From Simiduia agarivorans SA1 = DSM 21679 (lineage in GTDB: Bacteria; Pseudomonadota; Gammaproteobacteria; Pseudomonadales; Cellvibrionaceae), in NCBI RefSeq assembly GCF_000305785.2, contig NC_018868.3:971001-1035000 (forward strand): a DNA stretch of 64,000 bases, read 5' to 3'. This document shows positions 1 to 9,963 of the stretch, in pieces. How positions within the stretch are numbered: the first letter of the stretch is position 1; every line of letters begins with the position of its first letter. The position numbers and the translations under genes were made by a program. Below the pieces are notes generated by a model. The model worked only from the letters and a program-made list of their open reading frames with translations, did no database searches and had not been told where the DNA came from.

Positions 1-3
1 GCA

Positions 4-1329
4 ATGAATAAAGTTATCTGGTCGGAGGGAATGTTTCTCAGGCCACAGCACTTTCAGCAACAGGATCGTTACTGGGAGCGATTTATTGAAGGTCGATTAG
101 CCAGCTTCACGGAGCACAGCTGGGGCATACACAGCCTGAGCATCGATGCCGAACCATTGACGTTAGGCAAGCTGTCATTGACTGAAATTAAAGCAGTGTT
201 TCCGGATGGCACCCCTTACCTGGCACCGGATATAGAAATGCCGCCACCGATTCTGGAGATTCCCGACAATACTCAGGATCTCACCATATTCCTTTGCGTT
301 CCCCTAAAACGTCCGGGCAGCCAGGACTCTATTCGCTCAGAGGAAGACTTGCCACAGGCACGTTATCAGACATACAACTACGACATCCGCAACAGCACCT
401 CGCAGTCGAGCGAACCAGCCCGGATTCAGATTGGCAAGCTCCGGGTCTGCCTGAAAACCGGCAACGACGATTTGAGCGGTTATGCCAGCATTCCGGTCGC
501 ACGCGTTATAGAACGAATGCCGGACAAGCCGGTAAAGCTGGACCGGGATTTTATCCCGCCGGTGGTCCGTTGCAGTGCATCGCTCAATCTCAATAGCTAC
601 CTACAAGAGGTGGCCGGCCTGCTCAAACAAAGGGGTGACGCACTGGGAAACCGACTGGCGGATAGCGGCCGCGCCGGAAGCGCGGAGATTGCTGACTATA
701 TGTTACTGCAGGTAATTAACCGATTTGAACCGCAAATCCGGCAGTTTATCGACGAGGATCACCTGCACCCCTATAACCTCTACACGAGCCTGATTCAATT
801 GGCTGGCGAGTTAGCAACCTTCACCGCCAGCGAAAAACGTGCACCTCAACTGTCGCCGTACAGGCATGACGATCTGCGCAGCACTTATGGCGATCTGTTT
901 GGCGCTTTGCGTCAGTCGCTCAGCACAGTTTTGGAACAAACTGCAACGCCGCTCGCGCTGGTTGAACGGAAATACGGAATACATGTCGCCCCCATCACTG
1001 ATCCTTCAATGATGGTGAGCAGCTCATTTGTACTGGCAGTCAAAGCTGATGTCCAAACTGAGCTGCTTCGGTCACGCTTCCCAACTCAGGCCAAGATTGC
1101 ACCCGTTGAAACCATTCGGGAATTAATTACAACACAGATGCCCGGCGTGAAGATACGCGCACTACCGGTGGCGCCAAGACAAATTCCGTACCATGCAGGC
1201 TTTATCTATTTTGAGCTGGAAAAATCAGGGGCTGTCTGGCAGAGCTTCCAACGTTCAGGTGGATTCGCAGTTCATCTGGGGGCGAACTTCCCTGGACTGG
1301 CAATGGAACTCTGGGCGATAAGGAACTAA
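4..1329 (+). CDS. tssK: TssK, T6SS baseplate protein
   Basis: TssK is the trimeric cytoplasmic adaptor that joins the T6SS baseplate wedges to the TssJLM membrane complex. The 441-residue length and the opening with WSEGMFLRPQHFQQQD near residues 6-21 match the family, so the gene appears complete although it begins at the window edge. It stops 3 bases before tssL, so the two are co-transcribed. Whatever precedes it (commonly tssJ or fha) lies outside the window. Identification is by family signature and by the unbroken tss order downstream. Confidence 0.95.
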   Translation: MNKVIWSEGMFLRPQHFQQQDRYWERFIEGRLASFTEHSWGIHSLSIDAEPLTLGKLSLTEIKAVFPDGTPYLAPDIEMPPPILEIPDNTQDLTIFLCVPLKRPGSQDSIRSEEDLPQARYQTYNYDIRNSTSQSSEPARIQIGKLRVCLKTGNDDLSGYASIPVARVIERMPDKPVKLDRDFIPPVVRCSASLNLNSYLQEVAGLLKQRGDALGNRLADSGRAGSAEIADYMLLQVINRFEPQIRQFIDEDHLHPYNLYTSLIQLAGELATFTASEKRAPQLSPYRHDDLRSTYGDLFGALRQSLSTVLEQTATPLALVERKYGIHVAPITDPSMMVSSSFVLAVKADVQTELLRSRFPTQAKIAPVETIRELITTQMPGVKIRALPVAPRQIPYHAGFIYFELEKSGAVWQSFQRSGGFAVHLGANFPGLAMELWAIRN

Positions 1330-1332
1330 GTC

Positions 1333-2154
1333 ATGCAACAAGACCGTACTATCATGGTGCCCACGCCCGGTGCACGCAAAGGCTCAGCACCCAGACCGCA
1401 ATCCTATGCCGGCACACCTTTGGCCGAACGGGTTCATATTCGCAAAGGTCTTAATCCATTGGTGAATACTGCAACCACATTACTCGCAGTGGCTACCAAA
1501 CTTCGTACGACCCCACAGCATTCAGATGTCCCTGATCTGCACCGTAAACTGACCGAAGAACTCAAAGACTTTGAACAAAGGGCCCGGGCACAGGGGTGCG
1601 CAGAGGAATCCGTCGTTACCGCTCGTTACTTGCTCTGCACGCTGGTGGACGAAATCGTCCTCAATACACCATGGGGCGCCAATAGCGGGTGGAGCCAACA
1701 CTCATTGCTCAGCCTGTTTCACCACGAAACTTTCGGTGGCGAGAAGTGCTTTTCCATCCTGACGCGATTACTGGAAAGCCCTGGGCGAAACCTGGATCTT
1801 CTGGAATTATTTTATCTTTGCCTGAGCCTTGGATTTGAAGGTAAATATCGCCTGGCACCTCGTGGTCACGAGCAACTGGAACAGGTAAGAGACAACCTAT
1901 ACCAGACGCTGGAAAACCAACGACCATTTCCAGAGCAAGATCTATCCCCTCACTGGGAAACAGACACCGTTAAACCCAAATACCGGTTTGATCTTATCCC
2001 GTTGTGGGTCATTGCAGCTACCTTCGGCGCAATACTACTGCTTAGCTACTCCGGCCTGCGGTGGTGGCTGCATGACACTACGCATCCAGTTGCGGCAGAT
2101 ATCGAAAGCCGGATAGCACTGGATTCAACCATTATTAACCAACAACCACAGTAA
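1333..2154 (+). CDS. tssL: TssL, DotU/IcmH-type inner-membrane protein
   Basis: TssL sits in the inner membrane with TssM and receives the baseplate through TssK. The 273-residue protein has the cytoplasmic DotU domain (about residues 35-200, including ARYLLCTLVDEIVLNTPWG) and one C-terminal membrane helix at about 220-241, followed by only about 30 periplasmic residues. It therefore lacks the OmpA-like peptidoglycan-binding extension some TssL carry, so cell-wall anchoring must come from another protein. It lies between tssK and tssM in the same transcription unit. Confidence 0.94.
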   Translation: MQQDRTIMVPTPGARKGSAPRPQSYAGTPLAERVHIRKGLNPLVNTATTLLAVATKLRTTPQHSDVPDLHRKLTEELKDFEQRARAQGCAEESVVTARYLLCTLVDEIVLNTPWGANSGWSQHSLLSLFHHETFGGEKCFSILTRLLESPGRNLDLLELFYLCLSLGFEGKYRLAPRGHEQLEQVRDNLYQTLENQRPFPEQDLSPHWETDTVKPKYRFDLIPLWVIAATFGAILLLSYSGLRWWLHDTTHPVAADIESRIALDSTIINQQPQ

Positions 2155-2180
2155 AAATTCTGGGCACAAGGGAGATTGGC

Positions 2181-5100
2181 ATGAAACGCCTGGCGGACTT
2201 TTTTACCCATAAATGGACTTTGGGGATACTGGGATTGCTCGCGCTGTCCTGCGTTGTTTGGTTTGGTGCTGACTACATCAAATTCGGAGAGGACAACCAC
2301 ACATTAAGCAGTACGACGCGAATCGCGATTATCGGGGTCTGCTGGCTGATATGGATTGTCTGGCAAATAGCCACTCTGGTACTCGAGCGTCGTCAGAATG
2401 ACGCACTCATAGCGTCTATTCAGGAAGAGCCGGAGAGCGTATCCCCCGATGAAGAGCGCAGCCGCGAAGAGTTAGAGACCATTGCCCAGCGGTTCCGCGA
2501 AGCAATGGTGACCCTCAAAAAAGCACGCTTCAAAAAGGGAGGCCGGGCCCTTAGCCTTTATCAACTTCCCTGGTATATCATCATCGGCCCGCCGGGTGCC
2601 GGCAAAACCACAGCCCTGATAAATTCCGGCCTGGAATTCCCACTCGCCAAACAATCCGATCAAAAACCCCTGGCAGGCGTTGGCGGCACCCGTAACTGCG
2701 ATTGGTGGTTTACCAACGATGCCGTGCTGATCGATACGGCCGGCCGATACACAACCCAGGACAGCCATCGCGCCATCGACAACACTGCATGGCGAGCGTT
2801 TATAGACCTGCTTAAAAGACATCGTCGCCGGCGGCCGATTAATGGCGCAATCCTCGCGATCAGCCTGCAAGACCTGATGGTCCAGACTGCTGAGCAACGC
2901 ACTCACCAAGCTAAAACGCTGCGCACACGTATTAACGAGCTGCATCAGGAGTTTGGTATCCGGTTCCCCATTTATCTTACCTTTACCAAATGTGATTTAG
3001 TCGCTGGATTCGCCGAGTTTTTTTCCAACCTATCGCAGGCCGAGCGAGAGCAGGTATGGGGCGTAAGTTTCCCCTACTCCACAGACGCAGATGTTGATCA
3101 AGCCATCGCCGGGTTCAGCGGAGAATTTGATCTGTTGATTGAACGCCTAAACCAACGGGTACTGTGGCGGGTTCAGCAGGAGCGAAATCTGGACCGCAGA
3201 GCAGTACTGCAGGCATTTCCTGCACGCATGGAGGCGTTATCGGAAGTTATCAGCGAATTTGTGAAGCAGACTTTTGCGGGCAATCGTTATGACACACAAC
3301 CGCTACTGCGTGGTGTTTACTTCACCAGTGCAACACAGGAAGGCTCCCCTATTGATCGGATGATGGCCAGCGTCTCCGCCAATTTTGGCCTTGATCGTGA
3401 CATGGGCAAGGTCCAAAACAATTCCGGCAAAAGCTTTTTCCTGCACCGACTCCTTAAGCACATCATATTCCCAGAATCGGAACTGGTTGGCGTAAACAAG
3501 AAAATCGAAACCTCGCTCTTGTGGGGCAGAAGAGCCGCCATGGCAGCATTAACGCTGGCGACCGCCGGCACATTGCTACTGTGGTCCGGAAGCCTCGCTC
3601 AGAATAAAATCAAGATGGCCGAAGTCAGCCAGGCCACCGACGCGTTTCAGACATTGGAACCCGCCCTTCGCCAAGCTACCCCTGACCTGGAAACCGTCGC
3701 CAAAGCATTTGAACATCTCGCACATGCATCCAGTGTTTATGACCAGGACGATCATCCCTGGCTGCAAAATCTTGGGCTTTACGATCCCAGTGTAGATCAC
3801 GCTGCCGACCGCCTCTACAGCGCCAAACTGAGAGAGTATTTCTATCCGTTACTGGCCAAAACCCTTGCTGCAAAGGTTCGCGAAGATCAGTATAAAGACG
3901 CCGAACTTATCGACAGTCTGAAGCTCTATCTTATGTTATTCGACAGCGAACGACGGGATTTGGCTGCGATCGGTGAAAAAACCAACAAACTCTGGACCGA
4001 ACAACTTACCGGCAAAGCAACGGTACTTAAGGCGTTGAATACGCATTTATTGAAAGCGCTTCAGGAGCCAGTGCCACAGGACTTCGTATCGGACACACGA
4101 CTGGTACAACAGAGCCGACGCCAATTGGCTCGGATGCCGGTGGCGCAGCGTATCTTCGGCCGCCTCGAATCTGGCAACCTTGGCCAGACGGAGGTTTCCA
4201 TTACAGAAGCCCTCGGCCTTGGCTCACCAGAGGACCTGGGACTTGATAGCAACAGCGAAAGCGCTCGCATCCCCCTGCTCTACACTAAAGCGAGCTACAA
4301 AGAGCTGGACTTCACGGCCGAATCCCCTCTCCTGGACCAGTTGGATCAGGACCGCTGGATCTACGGTGGGAATCTCGCAAGCCAGGATCTGACCGAAACC
4401 GATAGAGAGCAGATCATTGGTCAGGTCAAAAAACGTTACATGACTCGCTATGCAGACGAATGGAACAAGCTACTGGCGGCGGTACAATTAACTCGCCTTA
4501 ATTCAACTCACCAGGCAATTGACTTGCTCGACCAGTGGGCCGATCCGATATCCTCGCCCTTACTCGCGCTGATCCAAATTACTGCCGAGAATACTGAGCT
4601 TACACCAAGTCTGGATTTGGACATCAACACGGGTGCGGCAGCAAGAATAGCGGGTGGGCGGGCTGCCACCGTGGCTAGCCTGGGTGGTCAGGCACTGGGC
4701 TCCTTAGCATCCAGACTTCCGCCTACGCCGGTTGATCTGCAATTCGACGAGATACACCGCCTAGTAAAGACCGCTGATAATCGACCCGCGAAAATTCAGG
4801 ATTACCTCGCAGCGCTGGATGAATTGAAAGAGTTTCTGATGGAAATTGACAGTGCTCCTGACTCCAACGAAGCCGCGTTCGTGGCAGCGAAAGCGCGGTT
4901 TGGCAACGGTGGCGGCGGCCAAATCAAGCAACTCAGGGTAAAAGCGCAAGGCGCTCCAGAGCCACTGAACCTATGGATAAACGCCATTGCCGATCAGACA
5001 TGGGGCCTTCTACTTGCGAAAACGAAATTGCATATAGATCAGATTTGGCACGAGCAAGTATTCAGCAGCTATCGCAGTAATTTACAGGGGCGCTACCCCA

Positions 5101-5717
5101 TGGCTTCTCATGTAGAATTTGAAACACCCGTCGGTGAATTCAATCGTTATTTCAAACCTGGCGGGATAGAACAACAATTTGTGAATAGCTACCTGTCCCA
5201 CTTTATCGATGTTCGCCGTTGGACCGTGAAAAGTCTTGAAGGCCAATCACTCAAAATTTCCAATAAAAGCCTGCGACAATTCAGGCAGGCCGATGATATT
5301 CGACGCGCCTATTTTTCTGGCGGCCCGAACGCGAGCATGCAATTCAAAATTGAGCCCACAAAGCTTGACTCAGGTGTTCGCTTATTTGCACTTGAGCTAG
5401 GCGAAAACCGGGTGAATTACTCCCATGGCCCACGCACACTCAAGCCCATGAAGTGGACAGGTGGCGAAGACATGCGGGTCAGGGTTATCTTTGAAGATCT
5501 CAATGAAACGGTGCACCGCAAGCACTACGAAGGCGACTGGTCGTGGCTTAGATTGCTGGATGACTCACATATCGATGAGACCGGCAACAAAAGCATTAAA
5601 CATATCGTGTTTGAGGAAAATGGGCGCCGTGCCGAATTTCGCCTGGTTGCCAACACTGGCGTCAATCCATTCGATCGTCAACTTCTGAAAAATTACGACT
5701 GCCCACAGTACCTGTGA
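2181..5717 (+). CDS. tssM: TssM, IcmF-type inner-membrane protein
   Basis: TssM is the large channel-forming subunit of the T6SS membrane complex. This 1178-residue protein has two N-terminal membrane helices (about 11-31 and 49-70), a cytoplasmic NTPase-like domain with an intact Walker A (GPPGAGKT near 137-144), a third helix near 453-471 and a long periplasmic part that ends in the IcmF C-terminal domain. An intact Walker A is not universal in the family, so nucleotide binding is possible here. Its stop codon overlaps the GTG start of tagF. AGGGAG precedes the ATG. Confidence 0.95.
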   Translation: MKRLADFFTHKWTLGILGLLALSCVVWFGADYIKFGEDNHTLSSTTRIAIIGVCWLIWIVWQIATLVLERRQNDALIASIQEEPESVSPDEERSREELETIAQRFREAMVTLKKARFKKGGRALSLYQLPWYIIIGPPGAGKTTALINSGLEFPLAKQSDQKPLAGVGGTRNCDWWFTNDAVLIDTAGRYTTQDSHRAIDNTAWRAFIDLLKRHRRRRPINGAILAISLQDLMVQTAEQRTHQAKTLRTRINELHQEFGIRFPIYLTFTKCDLVAGFAEFFSNLSQAEREQVWGVSFPYSTDADVDQAIAGFSGEFDLLIERLNQRVLWRVQQERNLDRRAVLQAFPARMEALSEVISEFVKQTFAGNRYDTQPLLRGVYFTSATQEGSPIDRMMASVSANFGLDRDMGKVQNNSGKSFFLHRLLKHIIFPESELVGVNKKIETSLLWGRRAAMAALTLATAGTLLLWSGSLAQNKIKMAEVSQATDAFQTLEPALRQATPDLETVAKAFEHLAHASSVYDQDDHPWLQNLGLYDPSVDHAADRLYSAKLREYFYPLLAKTLAAKVREDQYKDAELIDSLKLYLMLFDSERRDLAAIGEKTNKLWTEQLTGKATVLKALNTHLLKALQEPVPQDFVSDTRLVQQSRRQLARMPVAQRIFGRLESGNLGQTEVSITEALGLGSPEDLGLDSNSESARIPLLYTKASYKELDFTAESPLLDQLDQDRWIYGGNLASQDLTETDREQIIGQVKKRYMTRYADEWNKLLAAVQLTRLNSTHQAIDLLDQWADPISSPLLALIQITAENTELTPSLDLDINTGAAARIAGGRAATVASLGGQALGSLASRLPPTPVDLQFDEIHRLVKTADNRPAKIQDYLAALDELKEFLMEIDSAPDSNEAAFVAAKARFGNGGGGQIKQLRVKAQGAPEPLNLWINAIADQTWGLLLAKTKLHIDQIWHEQVFSSYRSNLQGRYPMASHVEFETPVGEFNRYFKPGGIEQQFVNSYLSHFIDVRRWTVKSLEGQSLKISNKSLRQFRQADDIRRAYFSGGPNASMQFKIEPTKLDSGVRLFALELGENRVNYSHGPRTLKPMKWTGGEDMRVRVIFEDLNETVHRKHYEGDWSWLRLLDDSHIDETGNKSIKHIVFEENGRRAEFRLVANTGVNPFDRQLLKNYDCPQYL

Positions 5718-6376
5718 AAAAATTAGCTTTTGGTTTATACGGGAAACTACCCGCGCACGGCGACTTCATTGAGCGCAACCTGCAGAGCCAGTTCATTCGT
5801 CACTGGGATGACTGGTTGCAGCGCGCGATCAGCGACAGCAGGGACCAACTCGGCGAAAACTGGTTGGACAACTACCTCACCAGCCCCATGTGGCGATTTT
5901 CCCTAGGCCAGGGCATTATCGATGCCAACAGCTGGATCGGTCTGCTGGTACCAAGCGTGGATTCTGTAGGTCGGTACTTTCCATTGACCATAGCAACAAC
6001 GGTCCCAGCTGATCAGGATCCATTTTCCCTGCTGATCAACAATGCCGTGGCGTTTGAAACGATTGAGCAAACGGCAATTGATGCACTGCAGCAGGGGCTG
6101 AGTGTTGACGAACTATGGGAACGCCTCGATAACGCCGTGCCACCGCTGTCCCCTGCGCCTTACACTTCGAGCTTTTTCGAACAGTCTCAACTGCTTGTGA
6201 GCAACCAGAACAGTCTACGGGCAGCAGCATCGGGTTTGCTTTATGGCCTGGCACGATGCAGCTTTTCCAGCACAAGCTATTGGTACGCAAGTACAGATGA
6301 AGTGACAGAATTTATTTCATCACGCCTTCCTGAAGGGGAATATTTTTCATCAATGCTAACCGGTCACTGGCGATAA
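5714..6376 (+). CDS. tagF: TagF, T6SS-associated post-translational regulator
   Basis: This 220-residue protein matches the BMA_A0400/TagF family. Its N-terminus, with KLPAHGDFIER, SPMWRFSLG and VGRYFPLTI, is characteristic. In Pseudomonas TagF represses T6SS assembly independently of the threonine phosphorylation pathway by binding Fha. The start is GTG, overlapping the tssM stop (GTGA), which implies translational coupling. No Fha, PpkA or PppA gene is visible here, so its partner must be encoded outside the window. Confidence 0.9.
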   Translation: MKKLAFGLYGKLPAHGDFIERNLQSQFIRHWDDWLQRAISDSRDQLGENWLDNYLTSPMWRFSLGQGIIDANSWIGLLVPSVDSVGRYFPLTIATTVPADQDPFSLLINNAVAFETIEQTAIDALQQGLSVDELWERLDNAVPPLSPAPYTSSFFEQSQLLVSNQNSLRAAASGLLYGLARCSFSSTSYWYASTDEVTEFISSRLPEGEYFSSMLTGHWR

Positions 6377-6601
6377 ATGCGACGCACAGCACGCAAAAAT
6401 TCACGATGAGAACGAGTGTACCAACTCGGGTCGCGGGGCGCCTGAAAAATAGCCGCTTTTACTGAAAATACTTCTAAAGAATTAATACAGCGTGTAGTCT
6501 AGCGCCCTGCGATGGAGAGTCACCGCAACGGACAAAATTCCAACAAGGACGAATGGACACGCTGGAAAACTGACGCCAGCCATCTTCGAAGGAAACGATT
6601 T

Positions 6602-7843
6602 ATGTCTATGGAGCACGTAATAGATCTCGACAGTTTGCTCACGCCCATCAGTGAGAACGAGCCTCAAGGTTCAGATTTACGCGCAGATCGCTCGCCCAAC
6701 TCCCTTTACTATGCCATCAAAGACGCGCGTAACAACGCCCGCGCGGCTGAACGCTCAGCTATGTTTGATGAAGACGTAGATCTGATGTCCCCCTGGAAGC
6801 AGGTCGCTGACCTGGCCCCCGCAATTCTCCGCGAAACAAGTAAGGATCTGGAGGTAAGTTGCTGGTACACCGAGGCATTGATCCGCCTGCACGGTTTAAG
6901 CGGCCTGCGCGACGGCTTACAACTGATCAAAAAGCTGATCGAAGATCATTGGGAGGGCCTCTATCCGCAACCCGATGAGGATGGGATAGAAACTAAGGTC
7001 GCCCCCTTAACCGGCCTCAATGGCGATGGCGGTGAAGGCACGCTGCTCGCGCCACTCAGAAACATGCCGATTACACTGGAAGAAGCCGGAGGCGCTTTTT
7101 CACTGTGGCAATACCAGCAAGCGCGTGATGCGGATCGCATTGTGGATGAGGACGAAAAAGTCAGTCGTTTTGACAGCCTCGGTTATAGCCTGAAGAGTAT
7201 CAGCGATACCATCGCCGCCACCGCTGTGCCGCAAGCAGTCAGTGTGGTCGAAACTCTCGAAGAATGTCTTGACCTGTTCAAATCCTCACAGGCTTTACTG
7301 CGCAGCCACTGCGACCATGAGGCGCCGCCCAGCTCAAATATTTCCAACTTACTGGAAGAGCTTCTGCGCACGGCGCGATTCATCTACAAAGAAAAACTCG
7401 AAGCCGCACAGGTAGCACAGGAAGCGACCCAAAATGCTGCTGCAGAAAGCGAAAGTGCGGACGCAGCCGGCACAAGCGGATTACCCGTCACGGGCATTAG
7501 CGCCCCTTCCGGTGCCATCAGCGACCGTGAAGATGCTCTTAAGCGTCTGGAAACCGTTGCCGAGTACTTCCGACGTTATGAACCACACTCCCCCATTGGC
7601 CCTGGGCTTGAGCGGCTGGCAACATGGGGCCGTATGACCGTCGCGGAACTCATGATGGAGCTCCTGCCAGAAGATTCGGCCAAAGGTATTTTTTCTCAAC
7701 TCACCGGGGTCAAACTCGATGGGTCAGATACGGCAACTTATATCGCTCCGCCCAAAGCGGCTGCGCCCCAAGCTGCCAACCCACCCAGTCAGGCGGCACC
7801 TGCTGCCGAAGCTGAACAAAACGAAGCAAGTATGGGCTGGTAG
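6602..7843 (+). CDS. tssA: TssA, ImpA-type cap/assembly protein
   Basis: TssA initiates and caps sheath-tube polymerisation. I place the start at ATG 6602, preceded by GAAGGAA, giving 413 residues that open directly with the ImpA N-terminal domain (LLTPISENEPQGSDLR). An in-frame ATG at 6512 has no ribosome site and no family similarity. The C-terminus (about 330-385) carries the second conserved region with AEYFRRYEPHSPIGPGLERL, then an Ala/Pro/Gln-rich tail. A 225-bp gap separates it from tagF, so a separate promoter here is possible. Confidence 0.92.
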   Translation: MSMEHVIDLDSLLTPISENEPQGSDLRADRSPNSLYYAIKDARNNARAAERSAMFDEDVDLMSPWKQVADLAPAILRETSKDLEVSCWYTEALIRLHGLSGLRDGLQLIKKLIEDHWEGLYPQPDEDGIETKVAPLTGLNGDGGEGTLLAPLRNMPITLEEAGGAFSLWQYQQARDADRIVDEDEKVSRFDSLGYSLKSISDTIAATAVPQAVSVVETLEECLDLFKSSQALLRSHCDHEAPPSSNISNLLEELLRTARFIYKEKLEAAQVAQEATQNAAAESESADAAGTSGLPVTGISAPSGAISDREDALKRLETVAEYFRRYEPHSPIGPGLERLATWGRMTVAELMMELLPEDSAKGIFSQLTGVKLDGSDTATYIAPPKAAAPQAANPPSQAAPAAEAEQNEASMGW

Positions 7844-7891
7844 CCTGAATAACGTTTAACGCTCTCTATCTTCAGGAAAGGAGATCCAAGT

Positions 7892-8410
7892 ATGTCAGAA
7901 AGTATTCACAATAAACTGAAGCGTGTACGCAAGCCACGCGTTCATATCACCTACGACGTAGAGACCAATGGCGCAGAAGTCAAAAAAGAACTGCCTTTTG
8001 TAGTTGGTGTAATGGGCGACTACTCAGGAGACAACGCCGAGTCCCGCAAAGCGTTGAAAGACCGTAAGTTTGTTCAAATTGATCGCGACAACTTCAACGA
8101 AGCCATGGCCAAGGTCAACCCAAAGCTTGAACTCCAGGTGGAAAACACGCTGGCCGGCGATGGCAGCAAAATGGGCGTCAACCTGGACTTCAAAAGCATG
8201 GATAGCTTCAGCCCAGAAGCCATTGTCGACCAGGTGGAGCCTTTAAAACAGTTACTGGAGGCTCGCAATAAACTGCGGGACCTGCTGAGCAAAGCTGATC
8301 GATCCGAAGAGCTTGAAAAGGTGTTGGAAGAAATCCTTAAGAACGCCGATAACGTTACTGACATTTCCAAAGAGCTTGGCATTTCTGAAGAGGCCGAAAA
8401 GGGAGAGTAA
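7892..8410 (+). CDS. tssB: TssB, contractile sheath small subunit
   Basis: TssB (VipA) pairs with TssC to build the contractile sheath around the Hcp tube. The 172-residue length and the motifs [10 protein letters not shown] and [13 protein letters not shown] are diagnostic. A strong AAGGAGA ribosome site lies 8 bases before the ATG, fitting a highly expressed structural protein. It is followed after 2 bases by tssC. Confidence 0.96.
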   Translation: MSESIHNKLKRVRKPRVHITYDVETNGAEVKKELPFVVGVMGDYSGDNAESRKALKDRKFVQIDRDNFNEAMAKVNPKLELQVENTLAGDGSKMGVNLDFKSMDSFSPEAIVDQVEPLKQLLEARNKLRDLLSKADRSEELEKVLEEILKNADNVTDISKELGISEEAEKGE

Positions 8411-8412
8411 GA

Positions 8413-9900
8413 ATGAGCACTGAAGCCGTAGTTGAAAATGCAGCCGCTGAGGAAGCGGGCTCCGCCAGTTTGCTTGAGCAAGCACTCAGCCATACCAAAC
8501 AGACGTCTCGCGAAGAAGCGCAAGACCTGCTCTCAAACCTGACCAAGCAGGTCATGCAGGGCACCGTTACCTGGGATAAGAATCTCACTAAAACCATTAC
8601 CGCAGCCGTCTATGCCATCGACGTGGCCATGTCCAAACAGCTGTCCGCCATTCTGCACCAGGAAAAACTCCAAAAGCTGGAAGGTTCCTGGCGCGGCCTG
8701 AATCATCTTGTGATGAATAGCGAAACAGGCAAGACACTCAAAATTCGTATGCTTAACCTGTCAAAGCGCGAGCTGTTCCGCGATCTGGACAAGGCCGTTG
8801 AGTTTGATCAAAGCCAGATTTTCAAAAAGATGTACGAGGAAGAGTTCGGCACGGCTGGCGGTGAGCCCTATGGTGCCATGATCGGGGACTTTGAATTCAG
8901 CAATCACCCCGAAGACATCGAACTCCTGACCAAAATGTCCAATGTTGCAGCTGCCGGTTTCTGCCCATTCATTTCGGCCGCAGGCGCAGAGATGATGGGT
9001 TTTGACAGCTTCACCGAACTGTCCAAACCACGTGACCTGGGTGCGATCTTTGAGTCGGCTGAATACATCAAATGGCGCTCATTCCGCGACAGCGATGACT
9101 CGCGCTTTGTTACTCTGGTAATGCCGCGGGTATTATCCCGCCTGCCATATGGCGCTTCTACCAAGCCGGTGGAATCATTCAATTTTGAGGAGTTTGATCA
9201 GGATGCGTCAGGCATGTCCAAGGCTGCCGAGCACGATCAATACTGTTGGATGAATGCGGCCTACGTTATGGGAGCAACACTCACCAAAGCGTTTGCAGAA
9301 AACTCCTGGTGTACCGCTATTCGCGGTGCAGAAGGTGGCGGCAAGGTCGAAGGCCTGCCTACCCATCTGTTCAAAAGCGACGATGGCGATACAGATATCA
9401 AGTGTCCAACTGAAATTGGTATTACCGATCGCCGTGAAGCCGAGCTGTCTGCGCAAGGGTTCCTGCCACTGTGTCACTACAAAAACACTGACTACTCGGT
9501 TTTCTTCGGCGCACAGACCGCCCAGAAGCCAAAGAAATATGACAACCCTGATGCTACGGCCAATGCGTCCATTTCAGCACGCCTGCCCTACCTGATGGCC
9601 ACTTCCCGTATAGCCCATTACCTGAAAGTAATGGCACGGGACAAAGTTGGCTCATTCATGGAGGCAAGCGACTGCGAGCGTTGGCTCAACAAATGGATCG
9701 CGCAATATACAAACTCCAACCCTGAAGCTTCTGCCGAAATGAAAGCCAAATATCCATTGGCCGAGGCAAGAGTGGAGGTCAAAGAGATTCCTGGCCAGCC
9801 AGGCTCATACAGCGCTGTTGCCTACCTTAAACCATGGTTGCAAATGGAAGAGCTGACCACCTCCATGCGTATGGTAGCCAATATTCCAACGCCAAGCTAA
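8413..9900 (+). CDS. tssC: TssC, contractile sheath large subunit
   Basis: TssC (VipB) is the major sheath subunit. The 495-residue protein has the canonical features of the family: the helix-rich N-terminus, [32 protein letters not shown], and the C-terminal [15 protein letters not shown] and [12 protein letters not shown] blocks. Length and motifs are close to consensus, so this is the likely main sheath gene. It forms the tssB-tssC unit and is followed by a GC-rich hairpin and a second tssC-like gene. Confidence 0.96.
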   Translation: MSTEAVVENAAAEEAGSASLLEQALSHTKQTSREEAQDLLSNLTKQVMQGTVTWDKNLTKTITAAVYAIDVAMSKQLSAILHQEKLQKLEGSWRGLNHLVMNSETGKTLKIRMLNLSKRELFRDLDKAVEFDQSQIFKKMYEEEFGTAGGEPYGAMIGDFEFSNHPEDIELLTKMSNVAAAGFCPFISAAGAEMMGFDSFTELSKPRDLGAIFESAEYIKWRSFRDSDDSRFVTLVMPRVLSRLPYGASTKPVESFNFEEFDQDASGMSKAAEHDQYCWMNAAYVMGATLTKAFAENSWCTAIRGAEGGGKVEGLPTHLFKSDDGDTDIKCPTEIGITDRREAELSAQGFLPLCHYKNTDYSVFFGAQTAQKPKKYDNPDATANASISARLPYLMATSRIAHYLKVMARDKVGSFMEASDCERWLNKWIAQYTNSNPEASAEMKAKYPLAEARVEVKEIPGQPGSYSAVAYLKPWLQMEELTTSMRMVANIPTPS

Positions 9901-9907
9901 AGCATTC

Positions 9908-9931
9908 ACCCCGGCGCACCTGCGCCGGGGT
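9908..9931 (+). other. GC-rich hairpin between the two tssC genes
   Basis: Positions 9908-9918 are perfectly complementary to 9921-9931, giving a stem of about 10 GC-rich pairs. No T-run follows, so it is not a standard terminator. It could protect the 3' end of tssBC mRNA or attenuate the following gene. The function is inference. Confidence 0.6.
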
Positions 9932-9963
9932 TGCTTCACCACCCAGTTCCCAGGATTGGAACC

